Counted from the stretch's first letter, positions 33,768 through 43,294 are shown. The stretch: DNA of 64,000 nt from Pseudomonas anatoliensis (GCF_017976235.1 NZ_JACVHC010000003.1:496001-560000), one strand, 5' to 3'. Program-made: numbers and translations. The notes: generated by a model from the letters alone, not told the origin.

Positions 33768-34418
33768 TCAGAGGTAGAACACGTCGAACGTCACCGAACC
33801 ATCGAGCTGGAACTCATCGGTGGTCGGCGGCAGATCGGCGGTCGGGCGAATGGCTGCCGCGACCTGCATCGGGAATGTGTGCAGCCGAGCAGCGGCAGGG
33901 CCCGCCGCAGCACTTGGCCCCCACGAATAAGAGATAGGTGCGTTGGATACCAGGCCGGTGGCCGGTACACGCCATACGCGGTTTTGTGGGCTGCGTACCA
34001 AGAAGGTTTGTGGCGTGCCATCGGCCAGTGGCTGGCCGGTCAACAGGCCGAAACCGCCAATGCCTACACCCTTTGTGCTGCCTAGACCGTAATAAAGCGT
34101 GTCAGAAGTCCGCCCATTGAACGTCAGGCCGGACACTTTGGTGGCGGCACGGTTGTCAGTCGCCGAGATTTCAACCGCCGCCGGTGCATCGCACGCAACC
34201 TTTAGGGTGATGTCCCTTGGGGGCAGATCGTTCTGCTGAGTCGCGCTCAGACTGGCGGAAAAAATACGCCCCAGATTAACGTTGCCGCCACCGGCGAATG
34301 CCGGAACGCAGGACGTTGGAATCACTGTGCCGGAGACCGTCAGGTCGAGGGTGCTGGCCTGAGCTGCAAAAGGTGACAGTGCCAATAGCAAGGCACTGGC
34401 TGCATAGAGTTTTTTCAT
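33768..34418 (-). CDS. DUF1120-type fimbrial subunit
   Basis: A 216-residue exported protein with a signal peptide cut at AQA-STLDL. The sequence VSGTVIPTSCVPAFAGGGNVNLG and the later C-terminal strand VTFDVFYL fit the DUF1120 family of pilin-like subunits found with chaperone-usher pairs in pseudomonads. Two Cys (in PTSCVP and VACDAP) probably form the pilin disulfide. It is first in the operon and is presumably the major subunit. Confidence 0.85.
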   Translation of the reverse strand: MKKLYAASALLLALSPFAAQASTLDLTVSGTVIPTSCVPAFAGGGNVNLGRIFSASLSATQQNDLPPRDITLKVACDAPAAVEISATDNRAATKVSGLTFNGRTSDTLYYGLGSTKGVGIGGFGLLTGQPLADGTPQTFLVRSPQNRVWRVPATGLVSNAPISYSWGPSAAAGPAAARLHTFPMQVAAAIRPTADLPPTTDEFQLDGSVTFDVFYL

Positions 34419-34697
34419 TGTTATTTACCGGTTGATGATTGGGTACATACACAGGTCGTTTCAGGACGTTGCGCAGTCCTGAGCGGCCGTTATGCCCGCA
34501 CATCATTCCCGGTTCAGAAAGGCTTTTCTGTAGGTTCAAGGTACCTGGTAGGTGTAGCGTTTTCGACGTACTGCGTAGTCCATTTCAGCGTGCATCGACA
34601 GAGGTGACTCAAAGTCCAGAGTGAATTTAATCTAAACAAAGAATGTCCTACGCCCGTGCCATACTTCGACCTTCGACCCGCCATGAGATGATCCTCC

Positions 34698-36266
34698 TTG
34701 AGATCAAGAACGGTCCTACTTTTCCCCCTACTTCTCGTGCTCCTGCTCAGCAGTTGCGCGAGCCTCAATGCACCGCGCGAACCGAGCCAGGCGTTGCCAG
34801 CGTCCGACTCGGCTTTCGGCCGGTCGATCCAGGCTCAGGCAGCGCCGCATGAGGGGCAGTCCGGTTTTCGTCTGCTATCCAACAGCACCGAAGCGTTCAC
34901 CGCCCGTGCCGAGCTGATCCGCCACGCGCAAAGCAGCCTCGATTTGCAGTACTACATCGTGCATGACGGCGTCAGCACACGGATGCTGGTGGAAGAATTG
35001 CTGAAAGCCGCCGACCGCGGCGTGCGCGTGCGGATTCTGCTCGACGACACCACCAGCGACGGTCTCGACCAGATCATCGCGACGCTGGCGGCGCACCCGC
35101 AGATCCATATCCGTCTGTTCAATCCGCTGCATCTGGGACGCAGCACCGGCGTTACCCGGGCTGCCGGACGACTGTTCAACCTGTCGCTGCAACACCGACG
35201 GATGCACAACAAGTTATGGCTGGCAGATAACAGCATGGCCATCGTCGGCGGCCGCAATCTGGGCGACGAGTACTTCGACGCCGAGCCGAATCTGAATTTC
35301 ACCGACATCGACATGCTCAGCGTCGGGCCGGTGGCCGAGCAGCTCGGGCACAGTTTCGATCAGTACTGGAACAGCGCGTTGAGCAAACCGATTGAAGAAT
35401 TTCTTTCCAGCAAACCGACGGCCAGGGATTTGCAGAACACCCGTACGCGCCTGGAGGAGTCGCTGGAGGAAACCCGCAAGCAGAACCACGCGCTGTATCA
35501 GCAGTTGATGACGTTCAAGACCGACCCGCGCATGGACATCTGGCGCAACGAGCTGATCTGGGCCTGGAATCAGGCGCTGTGGGATGCGCCGAGCAAGGTG
35601 CTGGCCAAAGGCGAGCCGGATCCGCAATTGCTGCTGACCACGCAACTGGCGCCGGAGCTTACGGGGGTCAGCAAAGAACTGATCATGATCTCGGCCTATT
35701 TTGTACCGGGCCAGCCGGGGCTGGTGTACCTGACCGGGCGCGCCGACGCCGGGGTTTCGGTAAGCCTGCTGACCAACTCGCTGGAGGCCACGGATGTGCC
35801 AGCCGTGCATGGCGGGTATGCGCCGTATCGCAAGGCGCTGCTGGAGCATGGAGTAAAACTGTTCGAACTGCGACGCCAGCCCGGAGACGGTGGCGGCAGC
35901 GGCCCGCACGTGTTTTACAGTAAGTCGTTTCGTGGCTCGGACTCTAGCCTGCACAGCAAGGCGATAATCTTCGACCGGCGCAAATCGTTTATCGGCTCAT
36001 TTAATTTCGACCCACGTTCAGTGCTGTGGAACACTGAAGTCGGGGTGTTGGTGGACAGTCCGCAGCTTGCCGAGCATGTGCGCGAACTGGCGCTGCAAGG
36101 CATGGCGCCGGCACTCAGTTACGAAGCGAAATTGCAGGATGGGGATATCGTCTGGGTGACCGAGGACAACGGTCAGATGCACACACTGACCAAGGAACCG
36201 GGGAGCTGGTGGCGCCGGTTCAATGCGTGGTTCAGTACCAGCGTTGGCCTGGAGCGGATGCTTTAA
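34698..36266 (+). CDS. Phospholipase D-family lipoprotein, cardiolipin synthase C-like
   Basis: A 522-residue protein with a lipoprotein signal (LLLLSSC, Cys about residue 20) and two PLD active sites: HNKLWLADNSMAIVGGRN (about 174) and HSKAIIFDRRKSFIGSFN (about 420). This is the ClsC/YmdC plan, which makes cardiolipin or moves phosphatidyl groups at the membrane. The only usable start is TTG at 34698, since an in-frame stop lies nine bases upstream. It is a single-gene unit divergent from the fimbrial operon. Confidence 0.88.
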   Translation: MRSRTVLLFPLLLVLLLSSCASLNAPREPSQALPASDSAFGRSIQAQAAPHEGQSGFRLLSNSTEAFTARAELIRHAQSSLDLQYYIVHDGVSTRMLVEELLKAADRGVRVRILLDDTTSDGLDQIIATLAAHPQIHIRLFNPLHLGRSTGVTRAAGRLFNLSLQHRRMHNKLWLADNSMAIVGGRNLGDEYFDAEPNLNFTDIDMLSVGPVAEQLGHSFDQYWNSALSKPIEEFLSSKPTARDLQNTRTRLEESLEETRKQNHALYQQLMTFKTDPRMDIWRNELIWAWNQALWDAPSKVLAKGEPDPQLLLTTQLAPELTGVSKELIMISAYFVPGQPGLVYLTGRADAGVSVSLLTNSLEATDVPAVHGGYAPYRKALLEHGVKLFELRRQPGDGGGSGPHVFYSKSFRGSDSSLHSKAIIFDRRKSFIGSFNFDPRSVLWNTEVGVLVDSPQLAEHVRELALQGMAPALSYEAKLQDGDIVWVTEDNGQMHTLTKEPGSWWRRFNAWFSTSVGLERML

Positions 36267-36352
36267 AGATCAAAAGATCGCAGCCTTCGGCAGCTCCTAC
36301 ATTTGGAATGCATTCTCTCTGTAGGAGCTGCCGCAGGCTGCGATCTTTTGAC
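36266..36352. repeat. REP doublet, family A (inverted, unequal arms)
   Basis: The arms GATCGCAGCCTTCGGCAGC and GCTGCCGCAGGCTGCGATC differ by one base pair (CTTCGG against CCGCAGG), between the convergent clsC-like and MFS genes. Confidence 0.88.
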
Positions 36353-36353
36353 T

Positions 36354-37496
36354 TTAAGCAGTCTGCACTGTGCCAAAAGCACCTTGTCGGGATACCAGAA
36401 TCACCAGCCCAAATGCCCCCGCCGCCATCAACCACGGCAACGCATGCCCGCTGATCCACTGACTACCCGCCCCCGCCGCCAACGGCCCGATCAGACAGCC
36501 AACACCCCACAGTTGCGCGATATGCGCATTGGCCCGCACCAGCGCGTCATCGCGATAACGCTCACCGATGAGGATCAGCGATAGCGTGAACAACCCACCT
36601 GCGCTGGCGCCAAACAACACCCACAGCGGCCAGATCAGCAACGTGTCGATCAACATCGGAATCGACAGGCTCGACAGCATCAACACCACCGCGCACCCGG
36701 TGAACAGCGTGCGCCGCGACAGGTAATCGGCTAACGCGCCAATCGGCAATTGCAGCAGCGCATCGCCCACCACCACAGTACTGACCATCGCCAAGGCGAT
36801 TTCGGCGGTAAAACCCTGTTGCAGGCAATACACCGGCAACAGCGTCAGGATCATCGCCTCGAACGCGGCAAACAAGGACACCGCCCAGGCAATCGCCGGC
36901 AGTTCGCGGGCAAAGCCCCACAGGTCGCGGAAGGTCACGCTGCTCGCTTCACTGCTCGGCGCACCGCTACGGCGCAGCAACAGCAAAGGCGAGATCATCA
37001 GCAGCGCGACACCGACCCAAAAGCCGTAATCCTCTTCGGTGCCCAGCGCGCCCAACAGCAAAGGACCAGACAGTTGGCTCAGCGCATAACTGCTGCCATA
37101 CAGCGCCACCAGTCGACCGCGCCAATGCTCGACCACCAGTTGATTGATCCAGCTCTCGCCGAGGATGAACACGATGGTCAGGATCACGCCGATCATCAAG
37201 CGCAGCACCAGCCAGATCGGATAGCTCGGCAACAACGCCAACAGGCCAATGGACAGCGCCCCCGCCCACAAACAAAGACGCATCAGGTTCGCCGTGCCAA
37301 AACGCGCCGCCAGATGACTGGAAATCTTCGCGCCCAACAACACGCCAATGGCCGGCATCGCCGCCATTACGCCAATGGCAAAGGCGCCATAACCCCAGCC
37401 CTCAAGACGCAACGACACCAACGGCATGCTGACCCCAAGGGCCAGGCCTACACTCAAGACAGACGCCAACACGGCGAAATACGTCGCCCACCGCAT
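36354..37496 (-). CDS. MFS transporter (YcaD-like)
   Basis: A 380-residue protein with twelve predicted helices. The N-terminal repeat has the MFS loop pattern (MAAMPAIGVLLGAKISSHLAA) and GESWINQLVVEHWRGRLVALYG in the middle of the first half, which is typical of the YcaD-type subgroup. Substrate unknown. The start at 37496 is chosen for its CAGGAG site; an upstream in-frame ATG would add 15 residues. A single-gene unit. Confidence 0.85.
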   Translation of the reverse strand: MRWATYFAVLASVLSVGLALGVSMPLVSLRLEGWGYGAFAIGVMAAMPAIGVLLGAKISSHLAARFGTANLMRLCLWAGALSIGLLALLPSYPIWLVLRLMIGVILTIVFILGESWINQLVVEHWRGRLVALYGSSYALSQLSGPLLLGALGTEEDYGFWVGVALLMISPLLLLRRSGAPSSEASSVTFRDLWGFARELPAIAWAVSLFAAFEAMILTLLPVYCLQQGFTAEIALAMVSTVVVGDALLQLPIGALADYLSRRTLFTGCAVVLMLSSLSIPMLIDTLLIWPLWVLFGASAGGLFTLSLILIGERYRDDALVRANAHIAQLWGVGCLIGPLAAGAGSQWISGHALPWLMAAGAFGLVILVSRQGAFGTVQTA

Positions 37497-37539
37497 GTTC
37501 CACGCTCCTGTGGATATTCTTTTTGTATTCACCCAAAAC

Positions 37540-37708
37540 ACTGTGGGAGCGAGCCCCGGTGGCGAGGGGATTTATCCCCGTTGGGTCGCGCAGCGGCCCC
37601 AAAACCTGCAACCACGATGTACCAGGTACACCGCGTGCAATGGTTTAGCGACTGCTTCGCAGCCGAACGGGGATAAATCCCCTCACCACAGAAACTCACT
37701 CCCACAGA
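37540..37708. repeat. Long imperfect inverted repeat, REP-like, family E
   Basis: GTGGGAGCGAGCCCCGGTGG with GAGGGGATTTATCCCCGTTG on the left, and CGGGGATAAATCCCCTCACC with CACTCCCACAG on the right, face each other across about 80 bases between the MFS and aldehyde dehydrogenase genes. Confidence 0.75.
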
Positions 37709-37758
37709 GGATTTCTGTAGCGCTCGGGAGCCTGATTCAGCAGGCCCTCTTTACCGCA

Positions 37759-39252
37759 TTACAACTTGATCCAAGTAGCCTTCAGCTCGGTGTATTTGTC
37801 GAACGCGTGCAGCGACTTGTCGCGGCCGTTGCCCGACTGCTTGAAGCCACCGAACGGTGCAGTCATGTCGCCGCCGTCGTACTGGTTGACCCAGACGCTA
37901 CCGGCGCGTAGCGCCTTGGCGGTCAGGTGTGCCTTGGAGATGTCCTGAGTCCACACCGCAGCGGCTAGGCCGTAAGGCGTGTCGTTAGCGATCTGGATGG
38001 CTTCTTCAGCAGTGTCGAAAGCAATAACCGACAGCACCGGGCCGAAGATCTCTTCCTGTGCGATCTTCATCGCGTTGCTCACGCCGTCGAAAATCGTCGG
38101 CTCGACGTAAGTACCACCGGTTTCCTGAAGAATGCGCTTGCCGCCAGCCACCAGTTTGGCGCCGTCGGTATGACCGGACTCGATGTACGACAGCACGGTG
38201 TTCATCTGCTGGGTATCGACCAGCGCGCCGACATTGGTCGCCGGGTCCAGCGGATTACCCGGCTTCCAGGCCTTCAGCGCCTCGATCACCATCGGCAGGA
38301 ATTTGTCCTTGATCGAACGCTCGACCAGCAGACGCGAACCGGCGGTGCAGACTTCGCCCTGGTTGAAGGCAATGGCGCTGGCGGCGGATTCGGCAGCGGC
38401 TTGCAGATCGGGAGCATCGGCAAAGACGATGTTCGGGCTCTTGCCACCGGCTTCCAGCCAGACGCGTTTCATGTTCGATTCGCCGGAATAAATCATCAAT
38501 TGCTTGGCGATCTTGGTCGAACCGGTGAACACCAACGTGTCCACATCGTTGTGCAGGGCCAGCGCCTTGCCAACGGTATGGCCATAGCCCGGAAGGACGT
38601 TGAGCACGCCTTTCGGAATGCCGGCCTCAACAGCCAGCGCCGCGATACGGATGGCGGTCAGCGGCGACTTTTCCGACGGCTTGAGGATCACCGAGTTGCC
38701 GGTCGACAGCGCCGGGCCTAGTTTCCAGCAGGCCATCATCAGCGGGAAGTTCCACGGCACGATGGCGCCAACCACGCCTACCGGCTCGCGGGTCACCAGA
38801 CCCAGTTGATCGTGCGGCGTAGCCGCGACTTCGTCGTAAATCTTGTCAATCGCCTCACCGCTCCAGCTCAGCGCTTGCGCCGCGCCCGGCACGTCGATAT
38901 ACAGCGAATCGCTGATCGGCTTGCCCATGTCGAGGGTTTCGAGCAGGGCGAGTTCTTCGGCGTGCTGTTTCAGCAGACCGGCAAAGCGAATCATGGTGGC
39001 TTTGCGTTTGGTCGGCGCCAGGCGCGACCACACGCCGGAATTGAACGTAGCGCGAGCGTTTTCCACAGCGCGCTGGGCGTCGGCGGCGTCACAGCTGGCT
39101 ATTTTACCCAGCAGACGGCCATCGACCGGGCTGATGCATTCGAAAGTCTCGCCGGAGACCGCGTCGGTGTATTCGCCATTGAGGTAGGCGCGGCCTTCGA
39201 TCTTCAGGTCGCGGGCGCGTTGTTCCCAATCGGCACGAGTCAGGGTGGTCAT
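37759..39252 (-). CDS. kauB: NAD-dependent aldehyde dehydrogenase, PuuC/KauB-like
   Basis: A 497-residue aldehyde dehydrogenase. Active-site Glu in LEAGGKSPNIVF and Cys in FNQGEVCTAGSR are present; GSTKIAKQL is the NAD-binding loop. Sequence and position, from memory, match KauB/PauC of pseudomonads, which oxidise gamma-aminobutyraldehyde-type aldehydes from polyamines. It would follow amine oxidation by a PuuB-like enzyme. It is read alone toward the MFS gene, and is divergent from a cupin gene. Confidence 0.92.
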   Translation of the reverse strand: MTTLTRADWEQRARDLKIEGRAYLNGEYTDAVSGETFECISPVDGRLLGKIASCDAADAQRAVENARATFNSGVWSRLAPTKRKATMIRFAGLLKQHAEELALLETLDMGKPISDSLYIDVPGAAQALSWSGEAIDKIYDEVAATPHDQLGLVTREPVGVVGAIVPWNFPLMMACWKLGPALSTGNSVILKPSEKSPLTAIRIAALAVEAGIPKGVLNVLPGYGHTVGKALALHNDVDTLVFTGSTKIAKQLMIYSGESNMKRVWLEAGGKSPNIVFADAPDLQAAAESAASAIAFNQGEVCTAGSRLLVERSIKDKFLPMVIEALKAWKPGNPLDPATNVGALVDTQQMNTVLSYIESGHTDGAKLVAGGKRILQETGGTYVEPTIFDGVSNAMKIAQEEIFGPVLSVIAFDTAEEAIQIANDTPYGLAAAVWTQDISKAHLTAKALRAGSVWVNQYDGGDMTAPFGGFKQSGNGRDKSLHAFDKYTELKATWIKL

Positions 39253-39490
39253 TCAGGTGTCCTCCTCTTGTTGAATACGAGCGCCGCGCGATCTTCGCCG
39301 ACGTCCTCAGCAATTCTGCCCGGCCAGCCTGCATTTTCGGTCCGAGGCACCCGCCACCCTAAACCAGCGGCCGGGTTTGTTTCAATATATTTGACATAAG
39401 GTGGCCATACGACCTTGCAGTGTTGATTTTAATCAACATAGACTTTGGCCTTTTCCAGCCATTGCGCCGCATTCACGGGAGATAACAACA

Positions 39491-39853
39491 ATGAACATCC
39501 AGAACGTCGTCGACATCAGCCTGACCTCCAGCGAAGCCGAACGCTATCGCCCGGATCCGGCCAAAGTGCTCAAGGGCGATCCCGAGCAAGCAGTGTTCCA
39601 TCAATATGAAAGTCCTTGCGGGCAGATGGGTGTCGGCGTGTGGGAGGGTGCGGTGGGTCAGTGGACGGTGAATTACACCGAGCATGAATACTGCGAAATT
39701 CTTCAGGGCGTTTCGGTGCTGCGTGACAGCGACGGCAATGCCAAGACGTTGCGCGTCGGTGACCGCTTTGTAATTCCGGCGGGTTTTCGCGGCACTTGGG
39801 AAGTGCTGGAAGCTTGCCGCAAGATCTATGTGATCTTTGAACAGAAGGGCTGA
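39491..39853 (+). CDS. Cupin-domain protein
   Basis: A 120-residue cupin with the pattern VNYTEHEYCEILQGVSVLRD and the second motif GDRFVIPAGFRGTWEV, the (S)-ureidoglycine aminohydrolase-like Cupin_3 form. The role is unknown. It is divergent from kauB across about 240 bases, so it may be part of the same amine/aldehyde response. The start at 39491 follows a GGGAGA site. Confidence 0.85.
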   Translation: MNIQNVVDISLTSSEAERYRPDPAKVLKGDPEQAVFHQYESPCGQMGVGVWEGAVGQWTVNYTEHEYCEILQGVSVLRDSDGNAKTLRVGDRFVIPAGFRGTWEVLEACRKIYVIFEQKG

Positions 39854-39872
39854 GGATATTCGCTGGCTGATC

Positions 39873-39973
39873 TGGCCCCATCGCTGGCAAGCCAACTCCC
39901 ACAGTAATTGTGGGAGTTCACAAATTATGCGTTCACCAAAAAACCTATGGAAGCTGGCTTGCCAGCGATGAGG
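39873..39973. repeat. REP doublet, family D (diverged)
   Basis: CATCGCTGGCAAGCCAACTC and GAAGCTGGCTTGCCAGCGATG are inverted, with an extra short palindrome (CTCCCACAGTAATTGTGGGAG) between them, after the cupin gene. Confidence 0.82.
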
Positions 39974-40003
39974 CATGGACGGGCGCGACAAAACCTGAGA
40001 AAC

Positions 40004-40037
40004 AAAAAAGGCCCGTATCGTGAGATACGGGCCTTTT
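40004..40037. terminator. Bidirectional terminator, cupin / rpmG
   Basis: A-run, GGCCCGTATC-gtga-GATACGGGCC, T-run. Serves rpmBG on the minus strand and the cupin gene on the plus strand. A nearly identical stem occurs after crc. Confidence 0.92.
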
Positions 40038-40058
40038 TCGTAAGTCAGGAAAAATCAA

Positions 40059-40214
40059 TTACTTGATTTTGCCTTCCTTGTACATCACGTGCTTACGAAC
40101 AACCGGATCATATTTCTTGATCTCGATTTTGTCCGGGGTAGTACGCTTGTTCTTGTCGGTAGTGTAGAAGTGACCAGTACCGGCGCTCGAGATCAAACGA
40201 ATCAATTCACGCAT
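40059..40214 (-). CDS. rpmG: 50S ribosomal protein L33
   Basis: A 51-residue basic protein, reading [20 protein letters not shown] onward with [20 protein letters not shown] and ending KEGKIK, the L33 family. It lacks the Cys pairs of zinc-binding L33 forms. The ATG at 40214 follows GGGAG. It is downstream of rpmB with an 11-base gap, as in many bacteria, and ends at a strong terminator. Confidence 0.96.
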   Translation of the reverse strand: MRELIRLISSAGTGHFYTTDKNKRTTPDKIEIKKYDPVVRKHVMYKEGKIK

Positions 40215-40225
40215 GATTAGCTCCC

Positions 40226-40459
40226 TTAAATCTTGCCATCGCGGCGAAGTTCGGCGAGCACGACAGTGATGCCACGCTTGTCGATGATACGCATGCCTTT
40301 GGCAGATACGCGCAGACGCACAAAACGTTTCTCTTCTTCAACCCAGAAGCGGTGATGCTGCAGGTTCGGCAGGAAACGACGACGGGTTTTGTTGTTTGCG
40401 TGGGAAATGTTATTCCCAGTCACCGGACCCTTACCGGTAACTTGACATACTCTCGACAT
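40226..40459 (-). CDS. rpmB: 50S ribosomal protein L28
   Basis: A 77-residue basic protein starting [20 protein letters not shown] with the [11 protein letters not shown] block and ending DGKI, the L28 family. It is first in the rpmBG operon. Its ribosome-binding site AGAGGG (40472-40467) is predicted to be paired within the upstream leader structure, which suggests control of translation. Confidence 0.97.
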   Translation of the reverse strand: MSRVCQVTGKGPVTGNNISHANNKTRRRFLPNLQHHRFWVEEEKRFVRLRVSAKGMRIIDKRGITVVLAELRRDGKI

Positions 40460-40553
40460 GCCTCAGCCCTCTAAAACCACATGCCCAACCCGGCATGGGT
40501 TGGCCGCTTAATCTCTCAGTCATTTGGCGCCAGGCGCCGCGTTTCTTTAGAGG
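40460..40553 (-). promoter_or_regulatory. Predicted structured 5' leader of rpmB
   Basis: On the minus strand, CCTCTAAA (40553-40546) pairs exactly with TTTAGAGG (40475-40468), closing two further hairpins: GGCGCC-t-GGCGCC (40538-40526) and CCAACCC-N5-GGGTTGG (40503-40485). The closing helix covers the rpmB ribosome-binding site. This is the form of an autoregulatory ribosomal-protein leader. Confidence 0.5.
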
Positions 40554-40906
40554 TCTTACCGGCTACACCTACAGTGAAGGAACCGGGCCCCTAGAAAAGA
40601 GCGCTGCTTTATACCAGAAAGACTGGGGTGCAACAACTTTCCGTGTGCAATCAATCCACAAAAAGCCGTAAATTCTGCCCGTGAGCGCCTTGGATAAAGG
40701 CCGGGACGGGGTTTTACCACTCGTCGAAGAAAACTGCTCACATGCGCGATTCTGGCTCTTCGTTGCACCGAGCACCCACCGCAACCGCGTAAAAACGCTC
40801 CCAAAAACACAAAAGGGGATAGTCATTTGCAATCGCGACCTCTAGGGTAGGGCTTTTCCAGACTGCACTTGCAGATGGGCCTTCGATCTGTGAAAGGAAA
40901 CCGACC
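40554..40906. other. Intergenic region between rpmB and the substrate-binding-protein gene
   Basis: About 350 bases. It should hold the rpmBG promoter and, on the plus strand, the promoter of the peptide-binding protein. I see no gene, repeat or clear -35/-10 pair. A GAAAGGAAACC ribosome-binding site lies at the right end. Confidence 0.5.
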
Positions 40907-42493
40907 ATGCGCCTCGCTGCCCTAACCCTGCTGCTCGCCCCCCTCCTGCTGAGCCCCTTGGCCCAGGCCGCCGCGCTGAGCGTCTGCACCGAGGCGAGCC
41001 CTGAAGGCTTCGATGTGGTGCAGTACAACTCGCTGACCACCACCAATGCGTCGGCCGATGTGCTGATGAACCGCCTGGTTGATTTCGACACTGCCAGCGG
41101 CAAGGTCATCCCGAGCCTGGCCGACAGTTGGGAAGTCAGCACTGACGGCCTGACTTATATCTTCAAATTGCACCCGCGGGTCAAATTTCACACAACCGAA
41201 TACTTCAAGCCAACCCGCGAGCTGACTGCCGAAGACGTCAAATTCAGTTTCGACCGTATGCTCGATCCAGCCAATCCGTGGCACAAAGTGGCGCAAAGCG
41301 GCTTCCCCCACGCGCAATCGATGCAGTTGCCGGCACTCATCAAGAAGATCGACGCGCTGGATCCGCTGACGGTGCGCTTCACGCTTGATCACCCGGACTC
41401 GACTTTTCTGGCGACGCTGAGCATGGGTTTCGCCTCGGTCTATTCCGCCGAATACGCCGACAAGCTGTTGAAGGCCAACGCCACCGACAAGCTCAACAGC
41501 CAGCCAATCGGCACCGGCCCGTTCGTATTCAGCCGTTTTCAGAAAGACGCCGCGGTCCGTTACAAGGCCAACCCGGACTACTTCCGTGGCAAGCCTGCAG
41601 TGGATCCGCTGATCTTCGCGATCACGCCAGATGCCAACGTGCGCCTGCAAAAACTGCGACGCAATGAATGCCAGATTGCCCTGTCGCCAAAACCCTTGGA
41701 CGTACAGGCTGCGCAGAAAGAACCGACGCTGAAAGTCGAAAAAACTGACGCGTTCATGACCGCCTTCGTCGGCATCAACAGCCAGCATCCGCCGCTGGAC
41801 AAACCGGAAGTGCGGCAGGCGATCAACCTTGCCTTCGACAAGGCCAACTACATCAAAGCCGTGTTCGAAGACACGGCGGAAGCGGCCAACGGCCCTTACC
41901 CGCCGAATACCTGGAGCTACGCGAAAGGCCTTCCGGGCTACCCGCACGACGTGGCGAAAGCCAAGGCGCTGATGGCCAAGGCCGGCTTGAAGGATGGTTT
42001 CAAGACCACGATCTGGACGCGTCCATCGGGCAGCCTGCTCAACCCGAATCCGAGCCTTGGCGCACAGATGCTGCAATCGGATCTGGCAGAGATCGGCATT
42101 CAGGCGGAAATCCGTGTGATCGAATGGGGCGAGCTGATTCGCCGCGCCAAGGCTGGCGAGCATGATCTGTTGTTCATGGGCTGGGCCGGCGACAATGGCG
42201 ACCCGGACAACTTCCTCACGCCGCAGTTTTCCTGCGCCGCGGTCAAGTCCGGCACCAACTTCGCCCGCTACTGCAACGCTGATCTCGACAAGCTGATCAG
42301 CGCCGGCAAGACCACTAGCGAACAAGGTGTGCGCACCAAGCTCTACGAGCAGGCACAGGCGCAGATTCAGCAGCAGGCATTGTGGCTGCCGCTGGCGCAC
42401 CCGACGGCGTTCGCACTGACGCGTAAAGACGTTCAGGGTTACACGGTGAGCCCGTTTGGCCGGCAGGACTACTCCAGGGTCAACATGAAATAA
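40907..42493 (+). CDS. Periplasmic peptide-binding protein of an ABC importer (DppA-like)
   Basis: A 528-residue SBP_bac_5 protein with a signal peptide cut at AQA-AALSVC. The N-terminal TEASPEGFDVVQYNSLTT and the internal SAEDVKFSFDRMLD-like block (TAEDVKFSFDRMLDPANPWHK) are typical of dipeptide-binding proteins. It binds short peptides or D,D-dipeptides in the periplasm. No permease or ATPase gene is beside it, so it must use a transporter encoded elsewhere. From memory its position corresponds to one of the several DppA homologues of P. aeruginosa. Confidence 0.92.
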   Translation: MRLAALTLLLAPLLLSPLAQAAALSVCTEASPEGFDVVQYNSLTTTNASADVLMNRLVDFDTASGKVIPSLADSWEVSTDGLTYIFKLHPRVKFHTTEYFKPTRELTAEDVKFSFDRMLDPANPWHKVAQSGFPHAQSMQLPALIKKIDALDPLTVRFTLDHPDSTFLATLSMGFASVYSAEYADKLLKANATDKLNSQPIGTGPFVFSRFQKDAAVRYKANPDYFRGKPAVDPLIFAITPDANVRLQKLRRNECQIALSPKPLDVQAAQKEPTLKVEKTDAFMTAFVGINSQHPPLDKPEVRQAINLAFDKANYIKAVFEDTAEAANGPYPPNTWSYAKGLPGYPHDVAKAKALMAKAGLKDGFKTTIWTRPSGSLLNPNPSLGAQMLQSDLAEIGIQAEIRVIEWGELIRRAKAGEHDLLFMGWAGDNGDPDNFLTPQFSCAAVKSGTNFARYCNADLDKLISAGKTTSEQGVRTKLYEQAQAQIQQQALWLPLAHPTAFALTRKDVQGYTVSPFGRQDYSRVNMK

Positions 42494-42510
42494 TCGGCAC
42501 ACCACCAAAT

Positions 42511-42601
42511 CCCTGTAGGAGCTGTCGAGTGAAACGAGGCTGCGATCTTTTGATCTTTAAAACAGAGTCAAAAGATCGCAGCCTTCGGCAACTCCTACAG
42601 A
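42511..42601. repeat. REP doublet, family A (left arm degenerate)
   Basis: The right arm GATCGCAGCCTTCGGCAAC is normal, but the left reads GTAGGAGCTGTCGAGTGAAA before GGCTGCGATC, so its stem has been partly replaced. It lies between the convergent binding-protein and radC genes. Confidence 0.8.
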
Positions 42602-42619
42602 GAAAGGGTCGGCGGATAA

Positions 42620-43294
42620 TTACATCCAGCCGCACTCCGCCATCGACAGCGGCTCACCCTCCCCCACGATGAAGTGATCGAGCACCCGCACATCAATCAG
42701 GTCCAAAGCCTTCTGCAAACGCTTGGTCAACAACCGGTCCGCCTGACTGGGGTCGCTGTTCCCCGACGGGTGGTTGTGACACAGGATCACCGCCGCTGCG
42801 TTATTCGCCAACGACCGCTTCACTACTTCCCGAGGATGCACGCTAGTGTTGTCGATGGAGCCGCGAAACAGCGCCTCGAACGTCAGCACTTGATGCTTGG
42901 AGTCCAGAAACAGACAACCAAACACCTCGTGTGGCTCGTGGCGCAGCATCGATTTGAGGTAATCGCGAACCGCCTGCGGATTCTCCAGTGCGGGTTTCTT
43001 GCGCATGCGTTCGGCCAGATGCCGCCGGCCCATTTCCAGCACCGCCTGCAACTGGGCGAACTTCGCCGGCCCCAATCCCAATTCCCTGCTGAATTCTGCA
43101 AGATCGGCCTCCAGCAACACGCGCAGGCTGCCGAATTGAGTCAACAGGTGTCGCGCAAGATCCACTGCGCTCTTTCCAGTGACTCCGGTGCGTAAAAAGA
43201 TCGCCAGCAATTCTGCGTCGGAAAGACTTCCCGAGCCTTGTTCAAGTAGCTTCTCCCGCGGGCGTTCTGCCGCAGGCCAATCGCGAATACTCAT
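42620..43294 (-). CDS. radC: RadC family JAB-domain protein
   Basis: A 224-residue protein: an N-terminal helix-hairpin-helix part ([25 protein letters not shown]) and a C-terminal JAB/MPN domain with the metal motif [14 protein letters not shown]. RadC was once linked to repair, but its function is unresolved; a metal-dependent hydrolase fold is clear. It is divergent from coaBC, as in many proteobacteria. Confidence 0.93.
   Translation of the reverse strand: MSIRDWPAAERPREKLLEQGSGSLSDAELLAIFLRTGVTGKSAVDLARHLLTQFGSLRVLLEADLAEFSRELGLGPAKFAQLQAVLEMGRRHLAERMRKKPALENPQAVRDYLKSMLRHEPHEVFGCLFLDSKHQVLTFEALFRGSIDNTSVHPREVVKRSLANNAAAVILCHNHPSGNSDPSQADRLLTKRLQKALDLIDVRVLDHFIVGEGEPLSMAECGWM

Noticed and set aside
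40922..42508. A 528-residue minus-strand frame across the peptide-binding protein gene
   Set aside because: Antisense shadow; the plus-strand protein has a signal peptide and family motifs.
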